A DNA stretch of 64,000 bases from Cristatella mucedo (Eukaryota; Bryozoa; Phylactolaemata; Cristatellidae), in contig WPIO01000038.1 of NCBI GenBank assembly GCA_009760855.2, forward strand, positions 1,331,001-1,395,000, in the 5' to 3' direction. Positions within the stretch are counted from its first letter, which is position 1; each line of letters starts with the position of its first letter. Position numbers and translations under genes: made by a program. The notes beneath the pieces are model-generated. The model ran no database searches. It was not told where the DNA came from and saw only the letters and a list, made by a program, of their open reading frames with translations. Of the stretch, positions 1 through 12,345 are shown in pieces.

Positions 1-539
1 TCAAGATTACTGGCCATCAATCCATTACAGTAGGCCTCTTTGTACTTGCTAAGAGCTGCCCAAGGCCGAACTCTGACGCAGCACTTCCTAATTGGGGGAC
101 CTTTTTTGCCATGTGCCACTTAACTGTAAAAAGTAGCTGATTTATCACGTGGCAGTAAGCTTTCGCTAATCGTGTGTCCAGCAATTCATTTATATGCTGC
201 AATACTCGAAGTACGTGACTACAGTCGTCATGTGGGAGCATGCTGGACTGGGAGATTTTCAGAAAAATTGGGTAAGGACTCTATCTGGGCATCATCGCTC
301 GGCATTAGATATTCTCTCTGCTGTTATAATCTTTTAACCTTATAGCAATAGGCTTAGAGTTTTTACGCCAGCTGCTTCTGCTGCTGCTCGTCTGCTGCAG
401 CTCTCTGCTGCCCTCTAGCCAAACAAGCAGGCAAATGCACTATTTCGGGCATCACTTCGATCAGGAGGGCTGCTGCATCACAAGTGTCGGTCGCATCTAG
501 CCGCTGCTGACTATTCCAAGCAGGCATCACTTACAAGTG

Positions 540-985
540 ATAGTAATAACGATAATACATTTGATGCAGTGCCCTCAGAGAACTCGATCTCTTTCTAGGC
601 ACCTCCATTTGCTGCAAAGGAAGCAAAATCGAATAGTTGTAGCATGCTCAAAGACAGCATGCAAAACATGGTTTGAGGTGACATGCACAGGGTCAGCATG
701 CAAGTATGTTCAGTGGCAGCATACACAGTGTAATCATGCATACAACACAAAGGACGAATCATATAAACCCACTAAAGGCATTGATAATTATATGCATTTT
801 TTTTTTTCTTTCTAAATGTGGTCACGTCAGGGGATGTCGTACCCAAAGTCGGAAGTGAGCTCAATGCTTCGGGAGCATAGGAATTAAAGGCACGGTTTTC
901 AAAGGATTTGAGGTTCGTACGAGATATAGGTAAACGATTAGATTCCGAAAAAAGTCACTATGACTCTCTAGGATCTGCAACTCAG
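540..985 (-). mobile_element. LINE A fragment, 3' end, old copy
   Basis: Read on the minus strand this is the 3' end of LINE A. It has the tail near 548-560, the conserved hairpin region, repeated words such as GACATGCACAGGGTCAGCATGC, and the reverse complement of the last part of the RT protein. It is more diverged than the neighbouring copy at 1045-1535 and is 5'-truncated, as is usual for target-primed LINEs. Confidence 0.85.
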
Positions 986-1044
986 AAGCCGAGCCATAGC
1001 TATTAGAGAGTCGCAGGGTTCCTGCGAGTTTGGAACCGTGAAGT

Positions 1045-1535
1045 AATAATAATAATAATAATTCACTTAATAAAGCCCCCTCAGAGAACTTGATCTCTCT
1101 CTAGGCGCTTTACATTTGCTGTAAAGTGAAATGCAATGGAATGGTAAGTAAAATCATGCTTGAAAAAAACAAACGAAATGAATAATATGGTTAGGGGTGA
1201 CATGCACAGGGTCAGCATGCAAATGTGGTTAGTGGCAGCATGCACAGTGTCAGCACGCATAAGCACATCAAGGACGAATCACAGGGACCCACTAAATGCT
1301 GTCCTAAATAGGTGTGTTTTTAGGTTCCTTTTTAATGTAGTCATGTCAGGGGATGTTCTGACGCAGGTCGGGAGGGAGTTCCAGGCTTTGGGAGCATATG
1401 AACTAAATGCACGGTCTCCAAAGGATTTGAGGTTTGTATGAGGTATTTCTAGACTGTTGGGTTCCGAAAAGCGGGTGGTAGGATGCTTGGCCTGATGGGG
1501 TAGTATATCTGACAGTAGAGGATCGGCACTCTAAT
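1045..1535 (-). mobile_element. LINE A fragment, 3' end
   Basis: An (AAT)n tail at about 1043-1063 is followed by the conserved 3' hairpin and about 450 bp of LINE A 3' end on the minus strand. The encoded C-terminal peptide contains words like PKAWNSLP in other copies; here the frame is damaged. It sits head to tail behind the copy at 540-985, so two insertions hit the same neighbourhood in the same orientation. Confidence 0.88.
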
Positions 1536-1539
1536 AAAT

Positions 1540-2990
1540 TCGTTTTCAGACAAAATGAGGCCTTAATTTGGCAGCAGTGTAGCTGACATACGTTGCACTG
1601 GCAATCAAATTGAAAAAGAGCTGACACGGTTGGATAGCACAAAGTCTATTGAGAGCTATGCTGCGGCTGTGCAAGCATGTGGCCCGAGGCTGAGTCAGGA
1701 TTTTCACCTGGAGGAAGCAAGACATGTGAGGGGTGGCCCATGTCAATGCCTGCTATCGGAGGGGGCAAATGCCCACCGCCCTCTAGCTTCGTCACTTTTA
1801 TGAGGCGTCTTTTTCACGATTCCAGCAAGTGGCCTCGTGCTGACAGTGAAACATTTGTAAAACTTTGCCAACAGATTGCTTTTTGGCATATGAACCCTTG
1901 TTATTTACTGTTTTGAGCAGCTCCTAAGGCTACTTCTAGATTTTGTGTCGGTCTGACTTGACTGCAGGCGACGTTTGAAACAAATGTGCAACTGGTCCGT
2001 GAACCGATATTTCGCCAGTTCTGATCAACTCAGCAAACTGCTGACGGCAAAGTACGTGCTGGCTGACCTGCCATGAGTGGGCTACCCGACATCTCATTAG
2101 CCATTCCCCAGGACTGGCACAGAGGGAGATGTAGCTCGTTCTCTCAGCATCTGAAACGAGAGAGACCAACACTAGTGCATGTGCACTGCACACCTGCCTG
2201 GATGATGTGTCTCCTGGTGTTGGTGCATAAACACTCATGTGTGCTCCAGCGTAGGCTTGTGTGTGTAGTGTTTGTGTGTTGGCGCACACATCTATTGGAT
2301 CGGGGGATTCGTTTTGGCCGGGTTTAGGGATTGGGTGGTTGCTGGATGCAATGCCAGCAATGGTCAAGAATATAACTGTATTCCGGTAGCTAAGTGTACT
2401 TGTTTCTCTCCAAAGGTTCACTGAAAGATGGCTCAACGAAGGTGGAATCTCTAAGTGCCTCCGTGCTTACCATTTTTCCTTTCTCCCAGATCCTGACTAT
2501 ACCTGCAGCTTGACCGATAAACTTTGGCAAAATCTTCACTTGCTTTCACCAGCATGCCCATCAGATCTTTGTGCACCCCCCTTGTGCAATCATGCCACAT
2601 CTGCTCATCGACTTCCAATCGTGCAGCAGATCCCAGCATTACAGTTAAAATCTTTCAGGGATCCTGACTCTAGTTCGTAAGCACCGAAAGTCTGAAACTC
2701 ATTGCAGACCTGTAAATACATGACGACTTTGACTTTGCATCATCAAGTCTTAGCTAAAGACGTATATGTTCCACTTAGCTCTGTGTCCCAATGATTGTTT
2801 GCTTGTAATTCCTGTGTGCTCTGTGTGCTTATATGGGTGTCAAGTAGAGATGCTACTAAAGAGAGGCATTTATTGTCTGTTTGAATACTTTTGGAGGCTT
2901 GTCTGAGTATGATCGGCTAGTAAATAATTAAATTCAAATACTTTGAATTGCACCCCAAGATAACTTATTTCTTTCCAAGCGCCGTACACC
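1540..2990. other. Unrecognised DNA with one 166-codon minus-strand open frame (1936-2436)
   Basis: No family is recognised. A minus-strand frame of 166 codons (1936-2436) is the longest here, but it lacks domain-like patterning, has an ordinary Ser/His/Val-rich composition and no obvious splice context. I treat it as a chance frame. Near 1755-1790 there is a short G-rich and C-rich stretch (GGGGGCAAATGCCC) that resembles hAT-type terminal sequences, without a matching partner. The block is repeated at about 61556-62982. Confidence 0.3.
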
Positions 2991-2994
2991 TAAG

Positions 2995-3240
2995 AAAATT
3001 GTCGGCTGATTCGACAGCCTCATTTTTTCATAGTGGCTGAAGAACCTTAGCGGCTATCACCATCGCTCTCAGTTGGCAATAAAGGATCGCCACGCAGGAA
3101 CCGAACCCACGACCTCGGTCGGGAGGAGTGAGTGAGCACCCTTACCTCTTGGGCTATTCCGGCCCAGGGCACAGGGCTCGAGCCCACAAACTTTGGTCAA
3201 TAAAGGCAAGCACCTTATTCTATGGCCAAACCAATGGGCC
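2995..3240 (-). mobile_element. tRNA-derived SINE, composite (SINE1 joined to a SINE2-like head)
   Basis: On the minus strand there are two tRNA-like B boxes. One is the complement of GGAACCGAACCC near 3098, the other the complement of GGGCTCGAGCCC near 3175. The SINE1 part ends with the family word GCTGATTCGACAGCCTC near 3006. It therefore looks like one SINE next to, or fused with, the head of another. RNA polymerase III promoter boxes are degenerate, so this is not a tRNA gene. A second copy lies in the 60-kb duplicate. Confidence 0.72.
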
Positions 3241-3244
3241 AATA

Positions 3245-4335
3245 GTTACATACTTTTTTAAGCGTATCTAAGCAAGGTAATCTTATATCATTATCCATTA
3301 CTTCTTGCTACTCTTGCAGTTTTCTTAAGTTGTGAAACAGTAGATTGAGGTTCAGCTATCAAAGGGTGTAATACAAAAAACTAGCTCTTATTATTGTTAT
3401 TGTAAATCTCTTTTGGAGAACAACACAGTTTTGCCACTCGTATCTGATCATTTGCAGTTAGGATTCTGGGAAACGCATCTTTTTAGCCGTTAGAGCGAAT
3501 TGTTCCCATAGTCTGAGACCATTGAAGTTCACTGCACAGCTTGCATTTTTGTACGAAGCTTAGTCTTTCCTATTCACTTACAGCCTCGAGTGTTCAGCCA
3601 TCGATGTGGAAATTAGCTGGGTCAATTGGGGTCACTGAGAAAGGATCACCTATAGAAATTCCTGTTTGCTTAGTATCCCCTGGTGATATACCCCACTTAC
3701 TTTCCTTTGTTGTCGGAAATGAAAAAAAGGCCTTCATAGACCTCTGCTAACTGTGCTTGAAATATGCTGTTTACAGCTTCCTCATGCCTTACTCATACCT
3801 TTTTTTTGCTTATAATAAGGCTACCAGATGCAATTTATGATTATTTTTACAAGCTCCGCACTATAGATACAGTATATAGCGTTAGCATAGCCTGGTCTGT
3901 AGTCCCAGATACTGGAGACACACTGTACCGATTGGCATACGAGTTGTTTCATTCAAACTCTATGAGCATGAACATTGGTTTGATAAGTATTACAACTAGG
4001 TTCCCATGTCTACATTCGCTAAACTGCTGCCAAAACTTCCTCATATTGGCTTTACAAAATGATGGCAATCTAGTTAGAGTTAAATCAAGTAATAGCAGCC
4101 TTTAGATATAGTAAACTGCTGTTCTTGGCATCCATTCTTAAGAGGAGAGGTTATGGCTAGACATTTTAAAATCACACGATGCCTCACTCATGATAACCAG
4201 TCTTATGTGCAGAATCACTGTTGGCAAAGATACATCATTAAGCCTAATTAACCAATGGATATGCATAGAGTTTTTCCCTTTAAGAGAGAATAAACCTTTC
4301 CGACATAGTATGCATATAGGATCGGACAAACAGCT
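3245..4335. other. Unrecognised DNA
   Basis: No transposon family, RNA gene or convincing exon seen. Plus-strand frames of 69 codons (3541-3750) and 113 codons (3764-4105) have no recognised motif. The first 770 bp belong to the 60-kb direct duplication. Confidence 0.3.
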
Positions 4336-4337
4336 GC

Positions 4338-4735
4338 ATGCTAATTAGCTTAGTGAAAGTCTGTACAGCATCTGCAGGCATAAGTGCACAAAGGACAAAT
4401 CACAATGACCTTGCTGATGCTGTGATAAACAGATGTACCTAAAATTTCTTTTCAAATGTTCATCAAGTCAGGTGATATGAAATCAATCGGGAGCTAGTTC
4501 CAGGCTCTGAGAGAATACGAACTACAGACAAGGTCTCCAAAAGATTTAAGGTTCGTACGAGGTATAGCTAAACGCTTCCAGTCAGAAAAGCAATGTTTGT
4601 ATTAGGTGGGAGTAGATCTGATAAGTAGGCTGGAGCAAAAGAATGAAGTGGCCTCCAAGTGAGTTTTGGAACCTCGAAATCGATATGCTGCATTTTAGGA
4701 GCTAGTGTAGGTCTTCAAGAACTAGCAAAGCCACA
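4338..4735 (-). mobile_element. LINE A fragment lacking its tail
   Basis: The reverse complement encodes the C-terminal part of the LINE A protein, in broken frames. The 3' tail hairpin is missing or too decayed to see. It abuts a plus-strand LINE A copy at 4737, forming an inverted pair. Confidence 0.75.
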
Positions 4736-4736
4736 C

Positions 4737-6335
4737 TAGACCACGAGAACTTGAGCAACTACCGCCCAGCCTCCCTTCTACCATTACTATCAAAGACACT
4801 GGAACGAGTCGTGCCGGACCATCTGAACTCATGTATTGAAACTTAAAACCTTGCTAATGAGTTCAAGTCTGGCTTTAGAGCTAATCGCTCCATAGGAGCA
4901 GGATTTCTTAGGGTGTATAATGACCTACTTAGGAATGCAGACATGGGTAGAGTATCTCTACTTGTTTTGCTCGATCTCTCGGCAGCTTTTGATACAATCG
5001 ATCACCAAGTTCTTCTAGAGCGCCTTTCATCTCGCCTGGGCATCACTGGCACTGCTCTGCATAGGTTCAGATCTTATCTCAGTGGGAGACTAGAGATTAT
5101 TGATGTGAATGGACAAAGATCAACCGAGGTACCTGTGAAATATTGGGTACCTCAGGGCTCTGTGCTAGGTCCGGTCCTTAACACGGTTCATACTCTCCCT
5201 CTAGCCGATGCGATTGCAAAGCACAATCTAGGCTTTCACTTCTATGCGGATGACACTCAGTTGTACATTTGCTTTGATCCCTCCCAGCCTGCGAGCATGT
5301 CGGATTCTCTCGACTACCTCGCTTCATGTATTGATGACAATCCGCAAATGAAGGGCAGCAAATTTTCTTAAATTAAATGATGATAAAACTAACTTACTAA
5401 CTATGGGCAAACCCAGTGTGAATCATAAATTGGAAAGGCTAACGCTCAAAATCGGCTCTGCCATCATATCTCCTGTTGAATCAGCTCGAAATTTAAGTGT
5501 CATGTTCCAAAGTGACCTCTCACTAGACGACCACATCAGACCCAAAATTAAGTCTGCCCACTTTCAGATACATAGTATTGCCAAAATTCGGGCTTGTTTA
5601 AATAAGGAGGCCACGTCTAAGTTATTCTATGCATTTGTGACATTCCTTCTTGACTTCAGTAACTCACTGCTTGCTGGCATACCAACACGTTCAATCAGGC
5701 ACTTACAGCTGGTGCAAAACTCTGCAGCCATGCTTGTCTGCCGTGAGCGTCGCAGTTGCCACATCACACCACTGCTTGCCGACCTGCACTGGCTACCAGT
5801 CAAGCAACGGATCGACTTCAAGGTTTTGTCGCTTACTTTTAGGTCACTTCATTCTTTGGCCATAGCCCATCTCTCAGATCTACTCCCCCACCAGGCCAAG
5901 CATCGTACCACCTGCTTTTCAGATCTAACAGTTTACCAATACCTCGTATAAACCTCAAGACCTTTGGAGACGGTGCCTTTAGTTCGTGTGCTCCCAAAGC
6001 ATGGAACTCACTCCCGACTTCTGTCTTAACATCCCTTGACTTGACCACATTTAAAAATACTTAAAACGAACCTATTTAGGACAGCATTTAGTGGGACCCT
6101 GTGATTTGTCCTTTATGTGCTTATGCGTGCTGACACTGTGCATGCTGCCACTAAATACAATTGCGTGCTGACCCTGTGCTTGTCACCCCTAACCATATTT
6201 TCCATGTTGTTTATCAAGGATGATATTACTCACCATCCAATCGCGTTTCCCTTTACAGCAAATGTAAAGTGCCTAGAGATTGAGTTCTCTGAGGATGTTT
6301 TATCAAGTGTATTATAATAATAATAATTATTATTA
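4737..6335 (+). mobile_element. LINE A copy with reverse transcriptase domain, decayed
   Basis: This is the best RT copy of LINE A. It keeps the linker motif YRPASLL near 4760, the catalytic motif DLSAAFDTIDH near 4973-5005, VPQGSVLGP near 5148-5174 and FYADDTQLY near 5239-5265. The C-terminal domain follows (HWLPVKQRIDFK near 5788-5823). The protein is broken by a stop near 4843, a frameshift near 5345-5375, a stop at about 5950, and further shifts. The 3' end carries the conserved hairpin and an ATAAT tail at about 6312-6335. The motif set and the C-terminal module fit the CR1/L2 part of the Jockey superfamily; the exact clade needs a tree. No endonuclease domain is present, so the copy is 5'-truncated. 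Confidence 0.93.
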
Positions 6336-6339
6336 TTAG

Positions 6340-6540
6340 CGTGATGTGGTAATTTAAAAGCTCATGACAGACCAGCCTACACACTGAAGTTTGAACCACC
6401 TCTGAGCACCTGAGTGTGCAGGTGGGTAGACCAGCAAGCAGTGAGTTACAAAGTCAAGACGGTATGTCACAAATACACGGACCCATTTAGATCTTACATA
6501 GGCTATTGTTTAGTCACCCAACTTTAGGAAAAATTCTTTA
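6340..6540 (-). mobile_element. LINE A internal fragment
   Basis: The reverse complement matches the segment of LINE A that encodes the region around VTSSLDFCNSLLAGLP, for example the complement of GTTACAAAGTCAAGAC near 6442. It directly follows the tail of the plus-strand copy, giving a second inverted junction. Confidence 0.6.
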
Positions 6541-6735
6541 ACTGTTTGGGGCCCACCTTAAGAATCACTCATATCGCAGAGAAAAGAATCCCGTTTCAGC
6601 GAAAGCATTGAATTCGTTTGCTTTAGTCTTGCAAATGCAGCGGACCACAACCAATCCTGAGTATTGGAAATATGACCATGTGTTGGCACTGTACAATAAG
6701 TTTGGAATAAGAGCACCTCTTAGAAACTCAGACAC

Positions 6736-6802
6736 ACACATACACACACACACACAACACACACACAAACACACACAACACAACACACACACATACACAC
6801 AC
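6736..6802. repeat. (CA)n microsatellite
   Basis: Imperfect CA repeat with AACA and ATACA interruptions. Open frames rich in Cys/Val or His/Thr across it are repeat artefacts. Confidence 0.95.
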
Positions 6803-6864
6803 AATATGAATCTTAGCATGAGGTTCTGCTGTGAAGCGGCTTGTGACTGTTTGCAATCCTAGCT

Positions 6865-7545
6865 CATGCAAGGAGGATCATGGGCATGGTGTAGCTGTCC
6901 TCTGAGGAAGCTGTATAACGACTATTTTAAACACCAGTCGGATCCTTTCGCAATGAACGATAAAACTCAGGCCCTGATTAGTCCTTAGTGTTAAACAAGC
7001 CATTTTTTTTTGCATTATTGCATTCTCAATACCCACTCAGCAGCATGAGCAGCCTTCAGGTGGGGTGCTATTGACATCCATAAGCATTTATATTAAAAAA
7101 GCAGGGCAGAGAAAGGTATACCTAAGATAGTGTAGCTTTGGAAATAAGAGATCACCTAAAGTAGATCACTGTGGCTTGCTTGAATTTCAAATAGCACTTG
7201 AAAGTGGTCTGAAATCTACAGCTTACATGCCACACAGTAAAGACTGCGCGTCAAACTAACAAAATTTGTATTGACGATAGAGCGAAAAAATGGCTAAGAA
7301 GGCCCAAAAGGGAGTGACTGAATCGGAAGCAGAAGCATATGCAGCATCACTATGAACACAGATTTTGCAACTTCATTCTACAGTCGAGAAGAATCCAGGA
7401 TGCTCTTAGGAGTCAGAATAAGCTGCATGCCCACCTGGATTGGCCCAGAGGTTACGGTGCTAGTTTAACGATCGAGGTCAAGGTGAATGTATTTGACGAC
7501 CGAAGTAGTGGGCTCGAGCTACATCTGAGTAACGATAAAAATAAT
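6865..7545. other. Unrecognised DNA
   Basis: Nothing recognised apart from short homopolymer runs. A plus-strand frame from 7339 runs into the microsatellite and is not credible as a gene. Confidence 0.3.
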
Positions 7546-7586
<41 letters not shown>

Positions 7587-7604
7587 ATATACATATATAT
7601 ATAC

Positions 7605-7660
<56 letters not shown>
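7546..7660. repeat. Compound (TA)n(TG)n microsatellite
   Basis: TA repeats flank a TG core near 7566-7586, followed by ACATATAT-type units and a long TA run. Translated frames of Ile/Tyr repeats across it are artefacts. Confidence 0.96.
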
Positions 7661-7910
7661 GTCTATAGACATCCAGCGAGAAGTAGTTCCTGGTACTTCC
7701 TTTCCCATCGTCGTTCTGTGCTTCTTCAACAATGGTCTCTTTCTCTAGCTGTTCTATTTTAAGTCGGCATCCGGCTTGTTTTTTATTATGTGAGGTCGTG
7801 TGGCTGCCAGGCTGGCACTAGTCGCCATATTTCCTTTGAGTGCTCTAAAGAAAACTGAAGAGCATAGCAGCAAATTACCTTATGTCATCACGAAATTGCA
7901 GACAAAAGGA

Positions 7911-7940
7911 GTGCACACACACACACACACACACACATAA
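7911..7940. repeat. (CA)n microsatellite
   Basis: A pure CA run of about 28 bp, followed by CATACA and GCATGCA-type words to about 8030. Confidence 0.93.
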
Positions 7941-8049
7941 ACATACACATACACGCTTGCATACAGATGCACACACATATGCCTGCCTGTATGCACATAA
8001 GTCCACACGCAAGCTTGTATGCATGCACTCTCTGCCTTATGTACTCGAT

Positions 8050-8745
8050 AACTAAGTAGTGATAATAAAAATAATAATAATAATAATAATGCACTTGATA
8101 AAGCGCCCTCAGAGAACTCTTTCTAGGTGCCTTACATTTGCTGCAAAGGGAGATGCAATTGAATGGTGACTAATATCATTCTTGATAAACAACATAAATA
8201 ACATGGTTAGGGCTGACATGCATAGGGTCAGCGTGCAAATGTGGTTAGTGGCAGAATGCGCAGTGTCAGCACGCATAAGCACATGAAGGACAAATCACAG
8301 GGACCCACTAAATGCTGTCCTAAATAGGTGTGTTTTTACGTTCCTTTTAAATGTGGTCAGGTCAGGGGATGGTCTGACACAGGTAGGGAGGGAGTTCCAG
8401 GCTTTGGGAGCATACGAACTAAATGCACGGTCTCCAAAAGATTTGAGGTTTGAACGAGGTATTGGTAGACTGTTGGATACCGAAAAGCGGGTGGTACGAT
8501 GCATGGCCTGTTGAGAGGGTAGATCTGAGAGATAGGCTGGAGCCAAAGAATGAAGTGACCTAAAAGTGAGCGACAAAATCTTGAAGTCAATCTGTTGCTT
8601 GACTGGTAGCCAGTGCAGGTCGGCGAGAAGTGGTGTGATGTAGCAACTGTGATGCCTACGACAGTCAAGCCTAGCTGCAGAGTTTTGCACCAGCTTGGCA
8701 TGAACCCACGAGGTGTAGACACAGCTCTGCACTTGTTCACCACTC
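8050..8745 (-). mobile_element. LINE A fragment with tail, young-looking
   Basis: An (AAT)n tail at 8063-8091 is followed by the 3' hairpin and about 650 bp of LINE A on the minus strand. One minus-strand frame (8295-8720) stays open over much of the C-terminal domain, with HWLPVKQQIDFK, PKAWNSLP and LKTHLFRTAF. This makes it one of the best-preserved copies of the C-terminus in the window. It is 5'-truncated near 8745. Confidence 0.92.
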
Positions 8746-8789
8746 ATCTCAGCCGCACAGATAAAAAAAAAAATTTGTAACCGGGACAA

Positions 8790-10460
8790 GGATCATATAT
8801 TTGTGCAACGAGATGGTCAGTAGGTATGAGCCTGACCAGGTTCAACTCTTACAAGCTAATGTATAGAAAAAAAAGTTTGACACAACTCGCAGAAGCTGCA
8901 TTTAGGAGACCAGCAGAGATCAGTTCCTTATACTGAACCGTTACCAGTCATGTTGCGGCTAAGATCACCGATTGTATTTGACTCATTCCAAACTTAGGCG
9001 GCTCGTACCAATTCCGGTCGTCTCTGGTTGTCTTACACTCTGTACCTTGCTGAGCCCATGCAAGCTGGCGCCACCGTCCACTCCGTGTGCTTTTCTAAGC
9101 TCACTGCTCACGGGCCACTGTCTGTGACACCGTCGCATAGCCGAGATCATTCCTTCAGTCCCTACATCACCTCGTTTTTTGTATATGAGCAAATGCTGCT
9201 TAGTGTCGACCTGCCTTCCGTCTTCATACGAGGTGACTGACTCAAGGAGACAGCGATTCTGAATCACTAAGTGGCCAACTTTTAAAGATGCACACTTTTT
9301 AGTGGGTACATTGGATGCTGCTTTAATGGTGCTGCAGGAGTGGCTGGGCAAAGAGGGCCCTAGGAGAGTCTCTGATTGCCAGTAGTCCCTACGTAGAGAA
9401 GTGTGTCAGCTGTGCCCGTCCGTCTTGTTCCTTTGGCTAGGTTAAATTAATTGAATGACAATACAGTCAACTTAATAGTTACAAGAAAAGTCGGTGTCAC
9501 TAAGAACCAGGAAAGTCTAACCCTCAAAATCTTCCCATCATACCACTCACTACTCTGACCTCTGACCTCACTGCTCTGACAGTAGTCATTCAGCCACTCC
9601 TCTTAGCAACCTCGAATCCTTTGAGTTGAGCATATGAAGGAAGCCTGACCCTGACTCTTTCCAGGCTTTCCAGATGATCATCCTGGGCAGCCATATCTTA
9701 TGGGGCAGATGAGACTGAGTTGAGAGTTACACCTCTAGCACAGGCGTTACAAATCTAGATCAGTTCCTAGCCTAGCGGAGAATCTATTAGCCAGTTGCCA
9801 ATTCTAGTACTTCCGGCTGACATCCAAGGATCAGAGAAGGGGCATACCTTCACTTACTTCAGGGAATGAGAACAGATTGGAATGCATACTTGCCCATTTT
9901 ACCAGCGGTGGCCTGAGGTTGCAGTAATGCCTGCATATGTGGGCATGCACCACTGTACACACGCAAGTAAATGTACTTCTGTGCATGTACGTGTGTGCGC
10001 GTGCGTGCGTGCGTGTGTGTCTGTGTGTGTATCTTGGACAAGGGGGAATGCACTTGCATTTAACGACTCCACTCGAGAGCTATAGCTCTTCAGCAAACGA
10101 TTTCTTATTGCCTGCCCCGGCCAAAGAGAGTAATAGTTGCTACACTGCTCTGCCCACTACATAAATTAGGCTTATGAATAAGTTAGCTTCTATTTTAGAG
10201 AGAGAAGGAGGCAGAGATGGGTTGATGAGAGAAGCTACCCAACTAATCCCTCAGTGAATCATCTGGTTAAAGCAACCTATCGGCAATGAATGCAACAAAT
10301 CAGACTAGCATGGACAAAAAATAGTACACCCAAGGGCCATTTAGCTGTGCAAGCCGTTGCACTTAGACGACTCAATTAGTAGCTATTCTAATGTCAACTC
10401 GTCGATCAAATGTAAAAATAAAAAGCTGGAAATTGTCATATTGGCGGAGGAAGCTGACTA
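8790..10460. other. Unrecognised DNA with a GT/GC-rich patch
   Basis: No family recognised. A minus-strand frame of 122 codons (8983-9351) has no domain-like pattern. At about 9985-10031 there is an alternating GTGCGTGC/GTGTGT tract. A GAGAGAGAAGGAGG stretch lies near 10199. Confidence 0.3.
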
Positions 10461-10464
10461 CACT

Positions 10465-10650
10465 AATAATAATACATTTGATATTGCACCCTCAGAGTTC
10501 TCCATCTCTTTCGAGGCACTTTAAATTTAAAGCAAAGGAAGAAGAATCGAATGGTTAATGTCAACAAGGTCAACACGGTTTGAAGTGACATGCACAGGGT
10601 CAGCATGCAAATATGGTTAGTGGCAGCATGCACAGAATCATAATACATAA
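10465..10650 (-). mobile_element. LINE A 3'-end fragment
   Basis: Minus-strand LINE A tail with diverged hairpin near 10487-10520 and the ACATGCACAGGGTCAGCATGC word near 10587. It is followed by a plus-strand LINE A copy. Confidence 0.8.
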
Positions 10651-10679
10651 TCACACAAATGATGAATCCCGTGGTATAC

Positions 10680-11800
10680 GCTATTATAGATTCGCTGTGA
10701 TTGCCAATCAAAATCTGTGGTTTTACTTCTATACAGATTGCACTCAGTTGTATCTTTGCTTTGATCCCTTCCAGCCTTCCAGCACGTTAAATTCTCTCAA
10801 TTCCCTTGCTGCATGTATTGCTGACATCTGCACACGGATCGCAGCAAATTTTCTTAGATCGAATGATGATAAAACAAAGTTACTAGTTATGGGAAAGCAA
10901 AGTGCAATACAGAAAATGGCTAACGCTCAAAAGTGACTCTGCCAACACATCTCCTTCGAATCTTCACGAAATCCAAGTGTCATGTTCCAAAGTGACCTTT
11001 CATTAAACAACTATATCAGCTCCACAGTCAGGTCGACCCACTTTCAGCTACATAACATCGCTAAAACTCAGGCTTGTTTAGACAGAGATACCAGATATAA
11101 ATTAGTCCATGTATTTGTGACATCCAGTCTTGACTTCGTAACTCACTGCTTATTTGTCTGCCGGCCTGTGCAATCAGGTGCTTACAGCTGGGGTACAAAT
11201 GTGCAGCTAGGCTTGTCTGTTGTGAGCATCACAGTTGCCACATTACACCCCTTGTCGCCGACCTGTACTGGCTCCAGTCAAGCAACACATCGAATGCAAG
11301 GTTTTGTCACTCACTTTTAGGTGCCTTCATTCTTTTGCTCCAGCCTACATATCGGATCTACTCCCCCACCAGGCTAAGTATCATACCACCTGCTTTTCGG
11401 AATTTAATCGTTGACCAATACCTCGTCCAAATCTGAAATCCTTTGGATACGGTGCATTTAGTTCGTATACTCTCAAAGCTTGGAACTCACTTCCGACTTT
11501 CATCACGGCATCTTCTGACTTGACCACATTGAAAAGAAACTAAGAATGCATCTATGTTTATCACGGCATTTAGTGGACCCCTGTGATTCGTCTTTTATGT
11601 GCATATGCATGCTGACACTATGCATGGTGCCATACTTGAATGTTGACTCGGTGCACGTCACTCCTAATCATGTTATTCTTGTTGTTTATTAAGCATGATT
11701 CCACTAATCATTCAATCGTGGTTCTTTGCAGCAAATATAAAGTGCCTAGAAAGAGATTGAATTCTCCAAGGGTGCTATGTCAAATGTATTATTACTATTA
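10680..11800 (+). mobile_element. LINE A copy from the YADD region to the tail, decayed
   Basis: It starts just before the RT active-site motif, here FYTDCTQLY with the catalytic AD of YADD lost (near 10721-10750). It runs through NDDKTKLLVMGK (10864-10899), FQSDLSLN (10984) and the C-terminal domain in shifting frames. It ends in the 3' hairpin and an ATTATTACT tail near 11790. Many stops and frameshifts; certainly dead. Confidence 0.88.
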
Positions 11801-11802
11801 TT

Positions 11803-12345
11803 ATACGTGTTTTAGCTTCTTTTTAAATGTCGTCAAAACAGGGGATGTCATGCCAGTCCGGAGTAAATCCTAGGCTTTGGGAGCATACACACTAACGGCA
11901 TGTTCTCCAAAGTATTTGAGGTTCGCACGAGGTGTAGGTAAGTGATTAGATTCCGAAAAGCCGGTGGTACGATGCTTAGCCTGCTAAGGGAGTACATCTA
12001 ATAGGTAGGCTAGAGCCACAGAATGAAGAGACCTAAAAGTCAGTGTCGGTACCTCGAAGTCGATGTGTTGCTTGACTGGAAGCCTGTGCAGGTCGGTGAG
12101 AAGTAGTATGATATGGCAACTGCAATGCTAAAGGCAGACCAGCCCGAGAGTAGAGCCTTGAACCAGCTTTAAGGTCCTATATTCACAGGTCGGAAGACCA
12201 GCAAGCTGTGAGTTACAGAAGTCAAGACTGTACGTCACAAATGAATTGACCAATTTAGATGTAGTATCCCTGTCGAAGCATGCCCGAATTAAAGCAACAT
12301 TATGTTTCTGAACGTAGGACTGCAAACTCTTTCAGGTTTTACTGA
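11803..12345 (-). mobile_element. LINE A fragment without 3' hairpin
   Basis: The reverse complement encodes the C-terminal third of LINE A (minus frame 12128-12325 covers the SFVTYSLDFCNSQLAGLP region). It lies tail against tail with the plus copy at 10680-11800, so the two form a long inverted repeat around 11800. Confidence 0.85.

Larger units (their letters stand above)
1..4015 (+). repeat. Left copy of a ~4.0-kb direct duplication (partner 60020-64000)
   Basis: These bases recur at 60020-64000 in the same orientation. By eye the copies differ only by indels: one G near 466, an 11-T versus 8-T run near 800, a 5-T versus 6-T run near 1812, a 29-bp segment near 2741 present only here, and an 8-T versus 6-T run near 3800. 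I noticed no substitutions. Both copies run off the window, so the true ends are unknown. Contents are LINE A fragments, a SINE and unrecognised DNA, listed separately. Confidence 0.97.

Noticed and set aside
1936-2436. 166-codon minus-strand frame as a gene
   Set aside because: No domain-like pattern or splice context. It is present twice only because of the 60-kb duplication, not because of conservation.
5627-5865. Frames overlapping the LINE A protein on the other strand or frame
   Set aside because: Shadows of the RT C-terminal domain at 5403-5951.
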